In this document: piece by piece, positions 21,733 to 32,730 of the stretch
Layout of the letters: each line of letters opens with the position of its first letter
How positions within the stretch are numbered: position 1 is the stretch's first letter
From: Macrothele yani
Taxonomy: Eukaryota; Arthropoda; Arachnida; Araneae; Macrothelidae
Direction of reading: 5' to 3'
DNA: 64,000 nt
Assembly: GCA_039090855.1 (NCBI GenBank)
Contig: CM077024.1
Span: forward strand, 65,371,594 to 65,435,593
The notes under the pieces: model-generated
The model's input: the letters and a program-made list of their open reading frames with translations, nothing else
Told to the model about the DNA's origin: nothing
Databases searched by the model: none
Made by a program: the position numbers and the translations under genes

Positions 21733-22379
21733 GGCACTTTCTTTATTATTTGTGGCCAACCTTCAAGAATAACTCTCTTGAGTTGTTGTAATTCTTCATC
21801 TGAATTAGTTGCTGCAATTAACTCTTGAAATGTTAATGAGGGAAGCGGTATATCGAGTAATATTTCAAAAAGTTCTTGATCTTCACCAGCTGTCTCCAAA
21901 AACTCCACACTACAGTCACGATTTAGAGCGTCAGGGATTGGAATATCAGTACCACGTTTAAATATTATTTTTAGCGAATACTGAAGCACATCAAAAATTA
22001 ATCACTGTAATCTAGGTGGAGCTGTATGTAAGGGTTTCTTCACGATGACTTCTAAAGGTTTGTGATCCGTTTCAATGGTAACAGACTTGCCATAAATATA
22101 GTCATGAAATTTTTTGCACCCATGACGAATGGCAAAGGCTTCTTTTTCAATTTGAGGATAATGCTGTTGTGCAGATGTTAATGCTTTGGTAGAATATGCT
22201 ACCGTTCTACCATCTTGGAGAAGTACAGCACCAACTGCATGAGAACTGGCATCCTAGGAAACAACCACTGGCTTGTTTACATCATAATAAACCGGCTTGT
22301 TTACATCATAATAAGCCAACTGTGGAGTATTTTGAAGAGTTTCTTTTAACTTACAAAAGGCCTTTTCTTGGTCAGAAGA
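21722..22379 (-). pseudogene. Gypsy RNase H region
   Basis: The - strand reads AVGAVLLQDGRTVAYSTKAL, HYPQIEKEAFAIRHGCKKFH and ETDHKPLE, the RNase H catalytic acidic positions of Ty3/Gypsy. An in-frame 24-bp tandem duplication (YYDVNKPV twice, about 22271-22318) and at least three stops are present. The frame continues to KRGTDIPIPDALNR and a tether region, and stops at the PLE joint. Confidence 0.8.
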
Positions 22380-23410
22380 CTACTCCCATATGACATCTTT
22401 CTGTAGAAGTCTGTGCATGGGTTCTGAAATACTTGAATAATTAGGTATGAATTTAGAAACATAATTAGTCATACCCATAAATCTCTGCAACTCAGTAACA
22501 CAAGTAGGTACTTTTAATTTTCCAATGGCCTCAACCTTGGATCGGTCAATTTCTATTCCACTTGGTGTAAAAATGTGACCTAAGAACTTAACTCTTGTTT
22601 TCTCAAATTCACACTTGTCTTTATTCAACCAAATTCCACTCTCTAAAAGTCGATCAATGACCTTCGATGTTAAACTACGTAATTCCTTGAGCGTGTTTGC
22701 CCAGATCAGAATATCATCCATTGAGCATTCAGTATTGCCAATGCCCTTCAATATTGACTCCATAACCTGTTGGAAAACTTCGGGTGCCGAAGCAAGTCCA
22801 AAAGGCACTCTCAAAAATGAGTATCGACCCCAGGGTGTATTAACTGTCAAGTAATCCGAAGTACATTTTGTTACATGTAATTGCCAAAAACCCTTTTTTG
22901 CATCAAGTAGGGTAAAATATTTTGCTGTTTTTACTCTAGCAGCTATATCTTCCACAGTTTTGAGTGGAAAGTGGCATCTTTTAATAGCCTTATTTAAATC
23001 AGTAGGGTCTAAACACAAAAAAATTTTGTCTTGTTTCTTAACGATTACCAATGGGCTTACTGCAGGAGTAGGATTAGCAACAGGTATGAGAATTTTCATC
23101 TTCACCATCATGTCAATCTCCTTCTTTACCTTCTCACGAATTGCATAGTTAGCACCTTCTTGCAGCTCTATATCATATTTAAAATTCTTTATACAACCAA
23201 TACCTTGAAAAATCTTTTCTGGAATAGGACTTACAACTTCATGAACTTGAATGAAATCCTTATTTCTTACTATTAAACCCAAGTTTTTGCAAGCATAGCA
23301 TCCTAAAATGCAGTTGAATCTACCTTCAACCACTAGAAAATTAAGGGTAACAGGTTTGTTTTTTGTAATACACTTAGTGCTTATCTCTCCCATAACTGGT
23401 GTATACGTAT
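22380..23410 (-). CDS. Gypsy protease-linker and reverse transcriptase
   Basis: Open on the - strand. Motifs: KIFLCLDPTDLNKAIKR, YFTLLDAKKGFWQLHV (first Asp), SFLRVPFGLASAPEVFQQVM, then SMDDILIW where the family has Y/F-M-D-D, so the residue before MDD is altered, and FLGHIFTPSGIEIDRSK. The frame is intact up to the Tc1 end at 23413; the open frame extending to 23489 includes Tc1 terminal sequence and is not Gypsy. Part of a broken element, not a functional gene. Confidence 0.85.
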
Positions 23411-23412
23411 TA

Positions 23413-24952
23413 CACTGCTGGACAATTGCTAAGGACGGATCATAAACGGCTATATAGCGCATAAAAAAGTAAGTGTGGTTGGATGCCAAGTGATATAAAA
23501 TAATGTCAGAATGTCAGGACATTACAAGAAAGACAATTTATTGTGCTCTGAAATCCAGAAAGCTTTGGAACATGTTCAAGAGACAAACAGGCCATTTTGT
23601 GCAGAATACGTAAACGTAAAAAAATGCAAATACCGTCCGCAGGCGTTCCGGCGTAAGATGTCAATACGGGATATGGCCACCATGGAGGGCAATGCAAGAT
23701 TCTACATGTCGCGTCATGCTTTGCACAACATTATCAAGCAGCTGTTGGGGTAATTTATCCCATTCCTCTGTCAGTGCACGGATGAGGGTGTCCTTGTTTA
23801 TTGGAAGGCATTGGCGACCAGCAAGACTCCTCCCAAAAGCATCCCACACATTTTCAATGGGATTCAGATCTGGAGAACATGCTGGCCATACGAGGCGTTG
23901 AATATCCTCGCTCTCAAGACACTCCTGGACAGCGACTGTTCGATGACATGTTGCGTTGTCGTCCATGAAAATGAATCTATCACCGACAGCACCACAGAAC
24001 ATGCGAACATGAGGTAGCAGAACATCATTAATGTATCGTTGGCCAGTCATAGTCCCAGTTGGAAGCACATAGAGGGACGTATGGCCATTGATCATGATGC
24101 CAGCCCATACATGACACTACATGTCGGATATCGGTCCCTTTCCTGTATGTTTGCTGGACAATATGCAGTACCACTATCACGCCAGATCAGTTGTCGTCGA
24201 CAATCAGACGATAAACTGTATCTACTCTCATCTGAGAAGAGGACAGCAGACCAGTCGTTATCAGTCCAATTGCGATGTTGATGGCACCTTTGCAAACGAG
24301 CGGTACGGTGACGTCTGGACAATGGGATGCACACAACAGGACGGCGGGCATATAGTCCTCCTTCATGCAAACGTCTGGCGACAGTTTTTCGGGAGATCCG
24401 CTTGCCAGTAGCAGCCATAAACTGATTTGCTACCTCACTAGCTGTGCTGCGCCGGTGTCTTTTTGTTGATAGCACTATGTACCAATCTTCTGCAGGTGTC
24501 GTACTGCGAACACGACCTCCCCCGTGACGTTTGCTACACTCTCTATTTGTTTGAAATGATTTCCAAAGCCTTGAAACAACACTGTGGCTGACATTAAACT
24601 CCCTGGCAACATCTGTTATTTTTCGCCCTTCTTCAATCTTGCCAATAATGACGGCCACGCGTAAAATCATCTAGGTGATGTCGGGAAGACATACTGAAAC
24701 TTGCAAGTTCGTCAATTGATTCTTTCCCTTTCAACTTTGCGTTTGAACACCAACGGTCAATACGCGTCAAATCCTTTATATCTCTTATCAGCGCTATTAC
24801 GTCACGAACAAGTTCGGCAATCCAAAATTTACATACGCACAACACGTTTTACTGTATCCCGCACTTATGCTAATTTCCACATTTTCCTGCCTTCCATTTT
24901 ATGGTTGCTATCATTGCTATTGTCATCCGTCCTTAGCAATTGTCCGGCAGTG
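23413..24952 (-). mobile_element. Tc1-like transposon Tc1-3 inserted in Gypsy
   Basis: 28-bp terminal inverted repeats with one mismatch (CACTGCTGGACAATTGCTAA / CACTGCCGGACAATTGCTAA) and TA duplications at 23411-23412 and 24953-24954. Length 1540 bp. The transposase is on the - strand (24670-23661). Confidence 0.93.
23661..24670 (-). pseudogene. Tc1-3 transposase, one frameshift
   Basis: Frame 24670-24092: two HTH domains (EGRKITDVAREFNVSHSVVS, RHGGGRVRSTTPAED) and VLFSDESRYSLSSD (first Asp). Frame 24095-23661: FIFMDDNATCHRT (second Asp, where D-N-A-x-x-H is conserved), WPACSPDLNPIENVWDAFGR (Glu) and a complete C-terminus. The frames are joined by a small insertion near 24115. This family differs from Tc1-1 and Tc1-2 (M-D-D-N instead of Q-Q-D-N). 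Confidence 0.9.
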
Positions 24953-24954
24953 TA

Positions 24955-25184
24955 TTAAAAGACCTCAGTCGTTTAACTTGTGAATTTGAAATTTTCACCG
25001 ATAGTTGTCTTGCCAGTTCTGCAGTTATGACATTCCCTTCTGCACCAGTGTCAATCTTAAAATTATCGCAAATTCCTTTATCAAATAGCACCTTTGTATA
25101 CCATTTACCTTGGTAATTATTTGAGAAATTAATCACTTCACTGATATGTAAAGTATCACAGGTATATGTAGTAATGTCCTCCAA
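24955..25184 (-). pseudogene. Gypsy aspartic protease
   Basis: CDNFKIDTGAEGNVITAELA carries the D-T/S-G-A active site of the retroviral-type protease. The frame runs into the Tc1-3 end at 24952 and continues on the other side of it at 23410. Confidence 0.85.
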
Positions 25185-25223
25185 ATCACTATCAGATTCG
25201 CTAATCTCATAAACTTCCTTATT

Positions 25224-25553
25224 TCATGACTTAAGGGTTTTCATATTAGCTTTGCATTGGTGCGCATAGTGCCCCTTCTTGGAACAGTAATTACACGTCA
25301 TGCTGAAAGCAGGACACTTCCAAAATTGTTGCACGAAACCACATCGCCAACACATTCCCTTCGCTTTGATGTCCACCGTGGACTTCGATCCATCGCGCAT
25401 TTCTGAGCAATTGAATTCTGTAGGAACCCTTTTTTTGTTTATTCTTAACGAAAGGACTTCTTTATCTTTATTCATCACTGCCCTCATTTCCTGAAGCTGA
25501 TTCGAAGCCCGTTCACTAGCTCTGCATATATCAATCGCTTTACTCAATGCCAA
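25224..25553 (-). pseudogene. Gypsy nucleocapsid zinc knuckles
   Basis: CWRCGFVQQFWKCPAF followed by CNYCSKKGHYAHQC. The second is a complete C-x2-C-x4-H-x4-C knuckle; the first has lost its His. A stop separates it from the protease frame. Confidence 0.85.
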
Positions 25554-25574
25554 CTCTCCCTCAGCTAATAATAA

Positions 25575-26024
25575 TTAACGAACTTTATCTGAAAGAACAC
25601 CACGCACAATCTGGTCATGCAACAAACTATCTTGTAAATTACCAAAAGCACAATCAATAATCTTTGTTCGAAGTTTAGTTAAGTAAGAATCGAAATTATC
25701 TTGCTCACCCTGCACACAAGTAAAAAATAAGAAGTGTACATAAGTCTCATTTAGTTTTGGGGCAAAGCAATCATCAAATCTTTTTTTAATCACAGCCACA
25801 TTGCTCTGCTTTGCCTCAGACAAATTAAAAGTATTAAAAATCACAGTTGCCAAAGTTCCTATTGCTGACATGAAAGTAGCGGCTTGCACCTGTGGCAGTT
25901 TCTCAAAAAGTTGCGTAGCAACGGCATAAAATTCGAATGATTGTTTCCACAACTTCCATTTTGCGGCCATGTTGTCAGCAGTTACTTCCAACTCTCGAGG
26001 AAGACGAACGTTAGCAGAATCCAT
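25575..26024 (-). pseudogene. Gypsy gag N-terminal region
   Basis: 149-residue frame starting MDSANVRLPRELEV; includes NMAAKWKLWKQSFEFY and QGEQDNFDSYLTKLRTKIID, a pattern typical of Gypsy capsid proteins in arthropods. It starts about 60 bp after the PBS and stops near the gag-knuckle junction. Confidence 0.8.
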
Positions 26025-26087
26025 GTTACTTGAACTATAAACTTAACACAGTTGCCTCAAATTAGTCATAACACTACAACATTTACT

Positions 26088-26107
26088 ATCCCACAATTCT
26101 GACACCA
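26088..26107 (-). promoter_or_regulatory. Gypsy primer-binding site, tRNA-Leu-like
   Basis: On the - strand TGGTGTCAGAATTGTGGGAT directly follows the 5' LTR end (26108). TGGTGTCAG is complementary to a tRNA 3' end such as tRNA-Leu. The primer tRNA identity is inferred. Confidence 0.65.
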
Positions 26108-26243
26108 TGTAATAACATCTTAGTTATCACTCAGTAAGACAGTCATTACAGATCACAACAACCATTGGGATGATGGGTGTTGCTAATCACGTTTATTCAT
26201 CTACAAATTAGCTATATAAAAATACAGGAGAATATGACAATAA

Positions 26244-27945
26244 TATATGACACCACATACTAAAATTTAATCAAAATTGAACCTTTTTTACGTTAGTTAT
26301 GACTCATAAGAGCAGTGGAATGGATCCTGCTCCTATGCCCTGACCTTTGACCCCATTTCGTTCACTTTCAATAGGGTTCTTTCCCAGGTGTTCCCTTACC
26401 ACATACTAAAATGTCATCAAAATCGAACGATTTTACGCGAGTTATCGTGCGGACGAACATACGCACACAACGCGTGGCGTAATGAGGCAGATGGGAATCG
26501 CGCCCATCTGCTCGCAAGAGTGTGACATCATAAAACTTTAATAGGATCCACACACAACGCATGACATAATGAGACAGATGGCGTGACCACGCGCCAACAT
26601 CTAATGGCATGACGCCATGACACTACAGTAAAAATGTGGTAACTCGGTGTGGTTATTTAACCCACTAAAAGAATTTTTCTAAAGTCAAGATCAAGCTAAA
26701 TCGATTTCTAGTACCAGAAAACAGTAGGTTAATGACTTTCATCAAAATCCTTAGAGCCGTTTTCAAAATAAAATTTACATACATACAAGAATTGCTCCTT
26801 TAAGCTGAACGTCAAGTAATTTTGCTTCCTGTACTTCGAATGGAAAAATTTCTGTACACATGTTCTTCCCAATTAATTCATTCCCAAGGATGAAAATTTG
26901 AACATCAATTAAAATATCTTCATTTTATAACTTGCAATACTTAATATTTTCTAAAACATAACCATAATTATGCAATCCAACATTTGTTTGTCTACTGACA
27001 TCATGAAAATACAGGTTGCGCCATCTTTTTTTCTGGACAATTAATGCATTCACAAGGATGAAAATTTGAACATTGATTAAAACAGCTTCATTTTATAACT
27101 TGGAATACCTAATATTTTCTAAAACATAACCATAATTATGCAATCCAACATTTGCTTGTCTACTGACGTCATCAAAGTACAGGTCGCACTATCCTTTTTC
27201 TGGTTTCAACTCCACCAAAGGAAAAGTTATTAATTTTTAATATAAAAATAACTTCCTATTATAACTAGGAATACTTAATATATAAAATATTAAGTATTTC
27301 TAGTTATAATAGGAAGTTATTTTAATCGATGTTCAAATTTTCATCCTTGGGAACACATTAATTGTGAAGGAAATGTGTACAAAAGTTTTTCCATTGGAAG
27401 TATAGGAAGCAAAATTACTTGACGTCCACCTTAATAATATAGGATAAGGGGAATGGAATGGATCGCAATCCGATGTCCTGACCTTTGACCACATTTCGTC
27501 CATTTTCAATAGGGTTCGTCCCCAGGTGGTCCCCTACTACATACTGAAATTTCATCGAAATCGAACCATTTTTACGCACATTATGACGCATAAGGGCAGT
27601 GGAATGCATCCCGATCTTATGTCCTGACCTTTGACACCACTTCACCCATTTTGAATAGGGTTCGTCCCCAGGCGGTCTCCTACCACATAGTAAACTTTCA
27701 TTGAAATCGAACCACATTTACGCAAGTTATGACGCATAGGTGCAATGGAATGGATCCCACTCCTACGTCGTGACCTTTGACCCCATTTGTCCCATTTTCA
27801 ATGGGGTTCGTCCCCAGGTGGTCCCCTACCACATACTACAATTTCATCAAAATCGAACCATTTTTACGCCAATTATCGTGCGGACGGACGGACAAAGCTG
27901 GAGCATATACGCTTCTTCAACCTACGGTTGGAAAGCGTAAAAAAT
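26244..27945. mobile_element. 146-bp tandem-repeat element with hairpin end (pearl/Helitron-like?)
   Basis: Monomer starts at 27455, 27601 and 27747 (146-bp period), with a further copy near 26317. The monomer carries CCTGACCTTTGACC, GGGTTCGTCCCCAGGTGGTC and TCATCAAAATCGAACC. The right end reads CGTGCGGACGGACGGACAAA, then a hairpin at 27907-27938. It is similar in plan and end sequence to 13410-15093. The array is interrupted by a MITE (about 26801-27436). It replaces the middle of PLE3. Confidence 0.6.
26799..27436. mobile_element. Palindromic MITE with TTAA-type flanks
   Basis: About 150-bp inverted ends (GACGTCAAGTAATTTTGCTTCC shared at 26805-26830 and in complement at 27405-27427) flanked by TTAA. 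Internally a ~165-bp unit is repeated twice (26870-27025, 27035-27190) and the core holds a perfect hairpin with ~35-bp arms (27247-27321). No coding capacity. The TTAA flanks suggest piggyBac-type mobilisation (inference). Confidence 0.55.
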
Positions 27946-29046
27946 GGATATACGAGAGTAAAACACATTTGGCTAAGATAAATAAAGGCCAAGAAGCTTA
28001 CAATCAAAGAAAGGTGAGAAAAAATAAATTAAAATATGTAGGTGCATTCCTGTACTTGGAAGGTGTCAGTAAAGAAATTAATAGGCAATGTGCTAAATTT
28101 GACTTACAACTACGAAGTTCAGTGCACAAACACATTGAAAAATCTGACTATTAACAAAAAAACTGAGAGCAAATTATTAGAGGAATCAGGGTCTTACGAA
28201 ATTCCCATTGCACACATACCCCCAATATCGTACATTGGGAGTACTAAAAACAGGTTTAAAAAAAAGCTAAAACAACACATATCTAACTGGCAAAAAAAAA
28301 AAAAAAAAAAAGAAGCAAAAACTGTATTAGTGCAATTTTGTATTGACAACTAAACATTCCCAAAAGTCGATGAAATTAAAATGCTAAAAAGGAATAAAAA
28401 ATCCGAGAGACAAATGAGAATGGAGGAATCGATCCTAATTTATAAAAATAAAACAAGGGTGTTTAACCAGAATGACCTTAATACATTATCTAGCCTTTGG
28501 AAAGAGCTAATAAGACAAGAAAAAGAAAAACAAAAGAAAAACTGACAAAAAAAGACGAGGGAACAGGGATAGGAAATGAAAAGAAGAAGAAAACGAAAAG
28601 ACAACATCAACGACCATTTGAAAAAAAAAAAAAAAATAAAAAATAAATAAATAAATATAGAATTAGTAAAACATTGATGGCACCAGCTAGGTTTGATCAA
28701 GAAAAGTATCTAATACAGCATATCCGATGAATGGCAACGTGGGGTATCGTACTCCATTGGCGAGAAGTAAACCACGAACATTGGTGGAAAAGTAGCCATG
28801 CTCCTGAGGATGGCCAAAGACTGGGCGAAAAATTTAAAGCAATAATAACGGTTAAGAATTGATGTTTTTGAATCCTAAAATGAAGATCTATTGACTTTAC
28901 CCAAAGTAAGCAGTGTGTTTGATGTGAATGGTTGCTTCACATACAACGGACAATAACTTCAATGAAGACCCGAAAACATGTGAGAAAAGTGAATCATCGC
29001 TAGAAACAGAATGCCTAGGTAAGCATTATCCAACTAGAATATTTTC
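27945..29046 (+). pseudogene. PLE3 3' end: thumb, GIY-YIG and terminal repeat
   Basis: KKWIYESKTHLAKINKGQEA, then VGAFLYLEGVSKEINRQCAK, EIPIAHIPPISYIGSTKNRF with GIY-YIG signature (I-P ... S-Y-I-G-S-T at about 28200-28250), a lysine-rich helix and LVQFCIDN. Non-coding terminal sequence from about 28600 mirrors 20192-20600. The adenine-rich run at 28291-28310 shifts the frame. Confidence 0.8.
28803..28830 (+). ncRNA. Hammerhead-like core, PLE3 3' end
   Basis: CTGAGGA, TGGCC/GGGCG stem with one mismatch around AAAGACT, then A-rich GCGAAAA. Mirrors the better paired copy at 20418-20446. Confidence 0.4.
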
Positions 29047-29058
29047 AAGTTATAACAT

Positions 29059-30166
29059 GCTTAAATCAGTGTAATAATTTATAGACACCATGTATGACTT
29101 TTTTTTTAACATAGCAAGTAACTGTTTCCAAATTGGCAACATAACTGGTGAAAAATAAGTTTGCACTTTACGCAAATGCCTGGCTAGCAAACCTTGACAG
29201 AAATCCACAGAAAAAAGGTAACAGGACTTTTAAAGTTGTAAACTAATCAAATAGACTTTACTGTGTGAGTGTATGAGAGATAGATACTAATCTTTTCTTT
29301 ATTGCAGCAGTTGAACTCTATTGCACCGCAAAAGCATATTCATTTCTGAAAAACCTGATTGTTCAACATGCTGTAACAACAGTTTATGCACATTACTATA
29401 AATAATAAAATCTCTTGTTCCAGAGTAAGGTATGATCACAATTGGTAATGGCATGAACACCAGTGCAGTGTGATCTGCGAACACTTGTGGGGATTTGTTT
29501 GGATGTACTGACTCAGGGTCATCCTTACCCAAAAGATGGATTAATTCATGCTAGTCACTGGTGGTGATTTATGAAATCCTATTGCAGTGCAGTAAGGCTG
29601 AAATACCACCATATGTTTTCATCCTCTGAAATGAAAAATTTGTGGTGCCTCTTAATTGTTCAGTCAGCTTGTAAAGGAAAACAATTGTTTTTTGTGTGTA
29701 TGTAAAGTAATTCTGATACCTCCCCCCCCTTCCCCTTTGCTCATACATATTCATTGATAGATTGAACTGAGTTATTTTGCTAGAGAAAATTGAGTGGTAC
29801 CAAAAAACAAATGAGACAAAAAGTATTAAAACTTACATATAAGTTATTTAAAGTCATTGCATATTTTGTGCTGTCAATTAGTTGTTTTTTTCTTCAAGAT
29901 TAAGAAGGTTCTTTGAAGAAACTGTGGTCTTGAAATTAACATGGGAGCACAGAGTAAGAGAAGAAACTTTACCCAGGTTCAAAACCAGATGATAGGGAGT
30001 GATTGGAATTTGGAGATGCTAGTAAGGGTAATGTTGCCTGCTAATAATGAAAAAAGAAATTAAAAAGATTAACATTTCAGCAAAAGTTGTATCAGTTTAT
30101 TTGGCAGAAGTTGTACCAGTTTACCTCAGAATGTAAACTTGTGGCCTTGCCTCATGGATGTGTTTG
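29059..30166. other. SORD intron, no recognised element
   Basis: AT-rich sequence without a clear protein motif or terminal repeat. A C-run occurs at about 29722-29736. Short open frames here have no recognisable domain. Confidence 0.5.
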
Positions 30167-30230
30167 CACATACATATATCTAAGCTATTCTGTGAGATTC
30201 AGAACTTAGCTCCTCAGAGAAAGGTCCACT
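30167..30230 (-). mobile_element. LINE family 1, 3'-end fragment
   Basis: On the - strand CTGAGGAGCTAAGTTCTGAA, a TCTCACAGAATAGCTTAG-like segment and ATGTATG match the 3' tail of the LINE at 12640-12691. Confidence 0.65.
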
Positions 30231-30689
30231 GTCAATATAAATGTGATAGTGTCTATTGATAGAAGACTTGTGATTATTTCCAAAATAGAAATCAAGAGAG
30301 CATCCTATCTCTGCAGAACCTTATCTGGAACTGGGAAGTCAGTAATATGTGTCTTACACTTTGTTTAAAAGGAAACTTACAATTGAAGAAAATATATGCC
30401 TTCAGTGGTTTTGTTTTCATTGATAGTTACGAGAGTTTATGGTTTTGCTAGCAAGCATTGTATTGCCCTCCTGTACAGAACCTAGCTTCTCCAGTTGGAA
30501 AATGGGTAAGAAGAAAACTAATACTATATAGTATAAAATTGGTGCAGAATGTGTAAGCAGTTTAGTGATTCTTTGTCTAATAAGAGTAAATAGGATACAG
30601 CTTGTTGCAATCTTCCTTAATGCCTTAATACCTCAGGAACTGGTTCTGATACCTGTCTGCACTGATAATATTTCTTTGATGATAAACAA

Positions 30690-31040
30690 ATAAATAAAAT
30701 CACAGAACTGGGACACTCCAAGACCAAATTCAACCAGGTGGAAAAAATACTTTGTGAAAAAAAAACTAAATCCACAACTCTCAAATTAAAACCTTGATTT
30801 GTTTCATATTACCTATTCTGCCATAAGGATATGAGACATGGACACTCAAACAGGATTTAGTGAAAAAACTTTATGAGAAATGATGTCTATAGGGAATGCC
30901 AAAAATTAGTTGAATAATGTAACAGTTTTGCAAAGAAATGGATAAAAACATTTCGTTCTGAAGACTATAATATAGCAATTAAAATTGGCTGCCTGCGAAA
31001 GAAAAAAGTATGAGAATTTATATTGTAGGTCTGATGAATG
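30690..31040 (+). mobile_element. LINE family 2 relic (RT C-terminal region)
   Basis: The + strand contains the degraded segment LPIL then GYETWTLKQDLVKKL at about 30805-30870, equivalent to LTYGAETWTLTKRDIQRL at 46690-46737. Only this block is clear. Confidence 0.5.
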
Positions 31041-31781
31041 TGGAAAGATTTGAGAAGCAGAAGGAGAAAATGAATGGATGACAAAATAAATAATAATTGA
31101 CTAAACACAGAGAAAATTATTTGCAACTCGGGGGTACATAGCAGCTGTTAACCAACTTCCTTTTTGTTGATGCCAGAAAAAAAAAAGACATTATTACATC
31201 ACCCAAAAATGACTGCATTCTTGAGTTCTTAAATTTTAGTGGAAGAATGGGTCTGCCAGACAGAGTGTGGTAGCTAAAATCATGTAGAATGTTAATGTGT
31301 ATTCATTGTTTCATTCATTTCAAGCATACAGTTTTACATGAATTTCTTTTGAATCTAATTCTCATTGTCGTTTCCAATCATGTAAATGGTAAATATTTTT
31401 TAAACATCATTCTTCTTGAGCTGTTGAATTTCACAAACATTAGAAAAAAAGAGCACAGTTCTGAGAGAGAGAGAAAAAAATCAACAAGTTCATCAACTTT
31501 ATCAGCAAGTTCAGATAAATATTTTCAGATTTTTTTTAGTGAATGATTGTTAAAAGAAATTGTCATTAGACTGTTCCCTTTTTTTTTTTTTTTTTTTTTT
31601 TTAAAGTTGAGGTTTACTTAATGAAAATAAGTTTATAATACTGAATGACCTATTTCCATTCCAGCTAAGAGCTTTATTTATAGCTTAGAAAGTAATTTTA
31701 TGGTCATTAATAAGTTTTTAATGCAATTTATTTGGTGTATCTTTGTTTTTGTTGTAAAAAACCTATTCTTTATTTCTTTAG
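31041..31781. other. SORD intron and splice acceptor
   Basis: A short purine-rich stretch, a T-tract at about 31580-31602, and a TTTCTTTAG acceptor ending at 31781. No element recognised. Confidence 0.55.
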
Positions 31782-31957
31782 ATATTTCAGATAATCGTTT
31801 ACAAGTTGCTAAAACAATGGGAGCAGATTATGTTTACAATGTAGCTTCGAAAGACACCACAGAAGTAATAAATGCAATTAAGGCTGATCTCAACCGTTTA
31901 CCAGATAAAACAATTGAATGCAGTGGAGCAGAGTCAAGCTTAAACTTCGCAATTCTT
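31782..31957 (+). CDS. SORD: Sorbitol dehydrogenase, internal exon
   Basis: Flanked by TTTAG acceptor and GTGAGT donor (31958). Encodes D-ISDNRLQVAKTMGADYVYNV then ASKDTTEVINAIKADLN and KTIECSGAESSLNFAIL. This is the Rossmann beta-2 to beta-5 stretch; the leading Asp, split with the previous exon, is the NAD-selective position and T-I-E-C-S-G-A is the usual motif before helix E. It ends in phase 0. 59 codons, open throughout and no frameshift, unlike the surrounding mobile elements. Confidence 0.92.
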
Positions 31958-32728
31958 GTGAGTTTTCTTTCTGTTAAAGTAAATGTCCCTAATTTCAGAA
32001 GTCCTTGTGTGTTTCAAAATCATCATCTCACTGTAACATATCAATGTAGTTTTGGGGCATATTGTTAGCACAGGTCACCAAAGGTGGAAAAAAATGCATT
32101 GCAATGTTTTCTGCCCCAAATATGTTGCTTCCTTTATCAGTAACTTTACACCATTATCTTACCTTCTTCCAGAGTTTCCCTCTGTAAAAATGGTATATTT
32201 GATATAATAGTAGATATGTATTGCTTACATATATTAGTGAGATATATATGAATGAGATATATTTGTAAAGTTCAGCAGGATACAATATTAAATGCAGAAA
32301 TTTGAAATTGTTTAACAAGTTTGGAACGGGAGATGAATTGGCTTCATATATTGATTACTAGGTGTACAAAGCCTAGTATGCAATATTTATAAAGCTGATA
32401 CAATATTTCAAGCCCTACCAGGCTTTAGTAAGTACACAGAATTTGATTTGAAGCACTCTTATGGGTTTTAAGATGCGGATACCCTGTTTTGTCACTTCTT
32501 TGTGGGAAAAAACAAGATGGGGAGGGGAAGGGGTGACAAGTGCAGGGTGCCAACCAGAGAGGATACAGACATCATTCATGGCTCAGTGGAAATTATGCCT
32601 GTAATATAAGCATATGCCTCAATAGGATCTGTGTAATAGTCCTTGACTATTAATATTACTGAAGGTTAAGGGGACATATGTCCTGTAATAAAAGTTTTTT
32701 CTTTCATTTCACAAATTTCAAATTAAAG
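31958..32728. other. SORD intron
   Basis: AT-rich, with TATATA-rich tracts near 32225-32265. No gene recognised. Confidence 0.5.
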
Positions 32729-32730
32729 TA

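Larger units (their letters stand above)
21722..26243 (-). mobile_element. Truncated Ty3/Gypsy retrotransposon
   Basis: - strand order: PBS (26107-26088), gag (26024-25575), zinc knuckles (25553-25224), protease (25184-24953), RT (23410-22380), RNase H and tether (22379-21722). The integrase and 3' LTR are missing; the coding sequence stops at the PLE junction. A partial 5' LTR starts TGTAATAAC at 26108, outer edge unclear before the tandem-repeat element. A Tc1 (23413-24952) is inserted in the protease-RT linker; when it is removed the two sides abut in frame across a single TA. Confidence 0.85.
20098..29058 (+). mobile_element. Penelope-like element PLE3 with long inverted 3'-end copy
   Basis: A 12-bp direct repeat AAGTTATAACAT at 20098-20109 and 29047-29058 brackets the element. 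20192-21340 (- orientation) is a second, inverted copy of the element's own 3' end (27945-29046, + orientation). Between the arms, + strand RT sequence (21364-21710) is followed by a truncated Gypsy, a tandem-repeat element and a MITE. The right arm abuts the target repeat; at the left an 82-bp extension lies between repeat and arm. Its RT and nuclease sequence differs from PLE1/2/4. It lies just downstream of the mariner relic at 17.5-20.0 kb. Confidence 0.85.

Noticed and set aside
22380..23489. N-terminus of the Gypsy RT frame (23413-23489)
   Set aside because: This part is the terminal repeat and flank of the Tc1-3 insertion.
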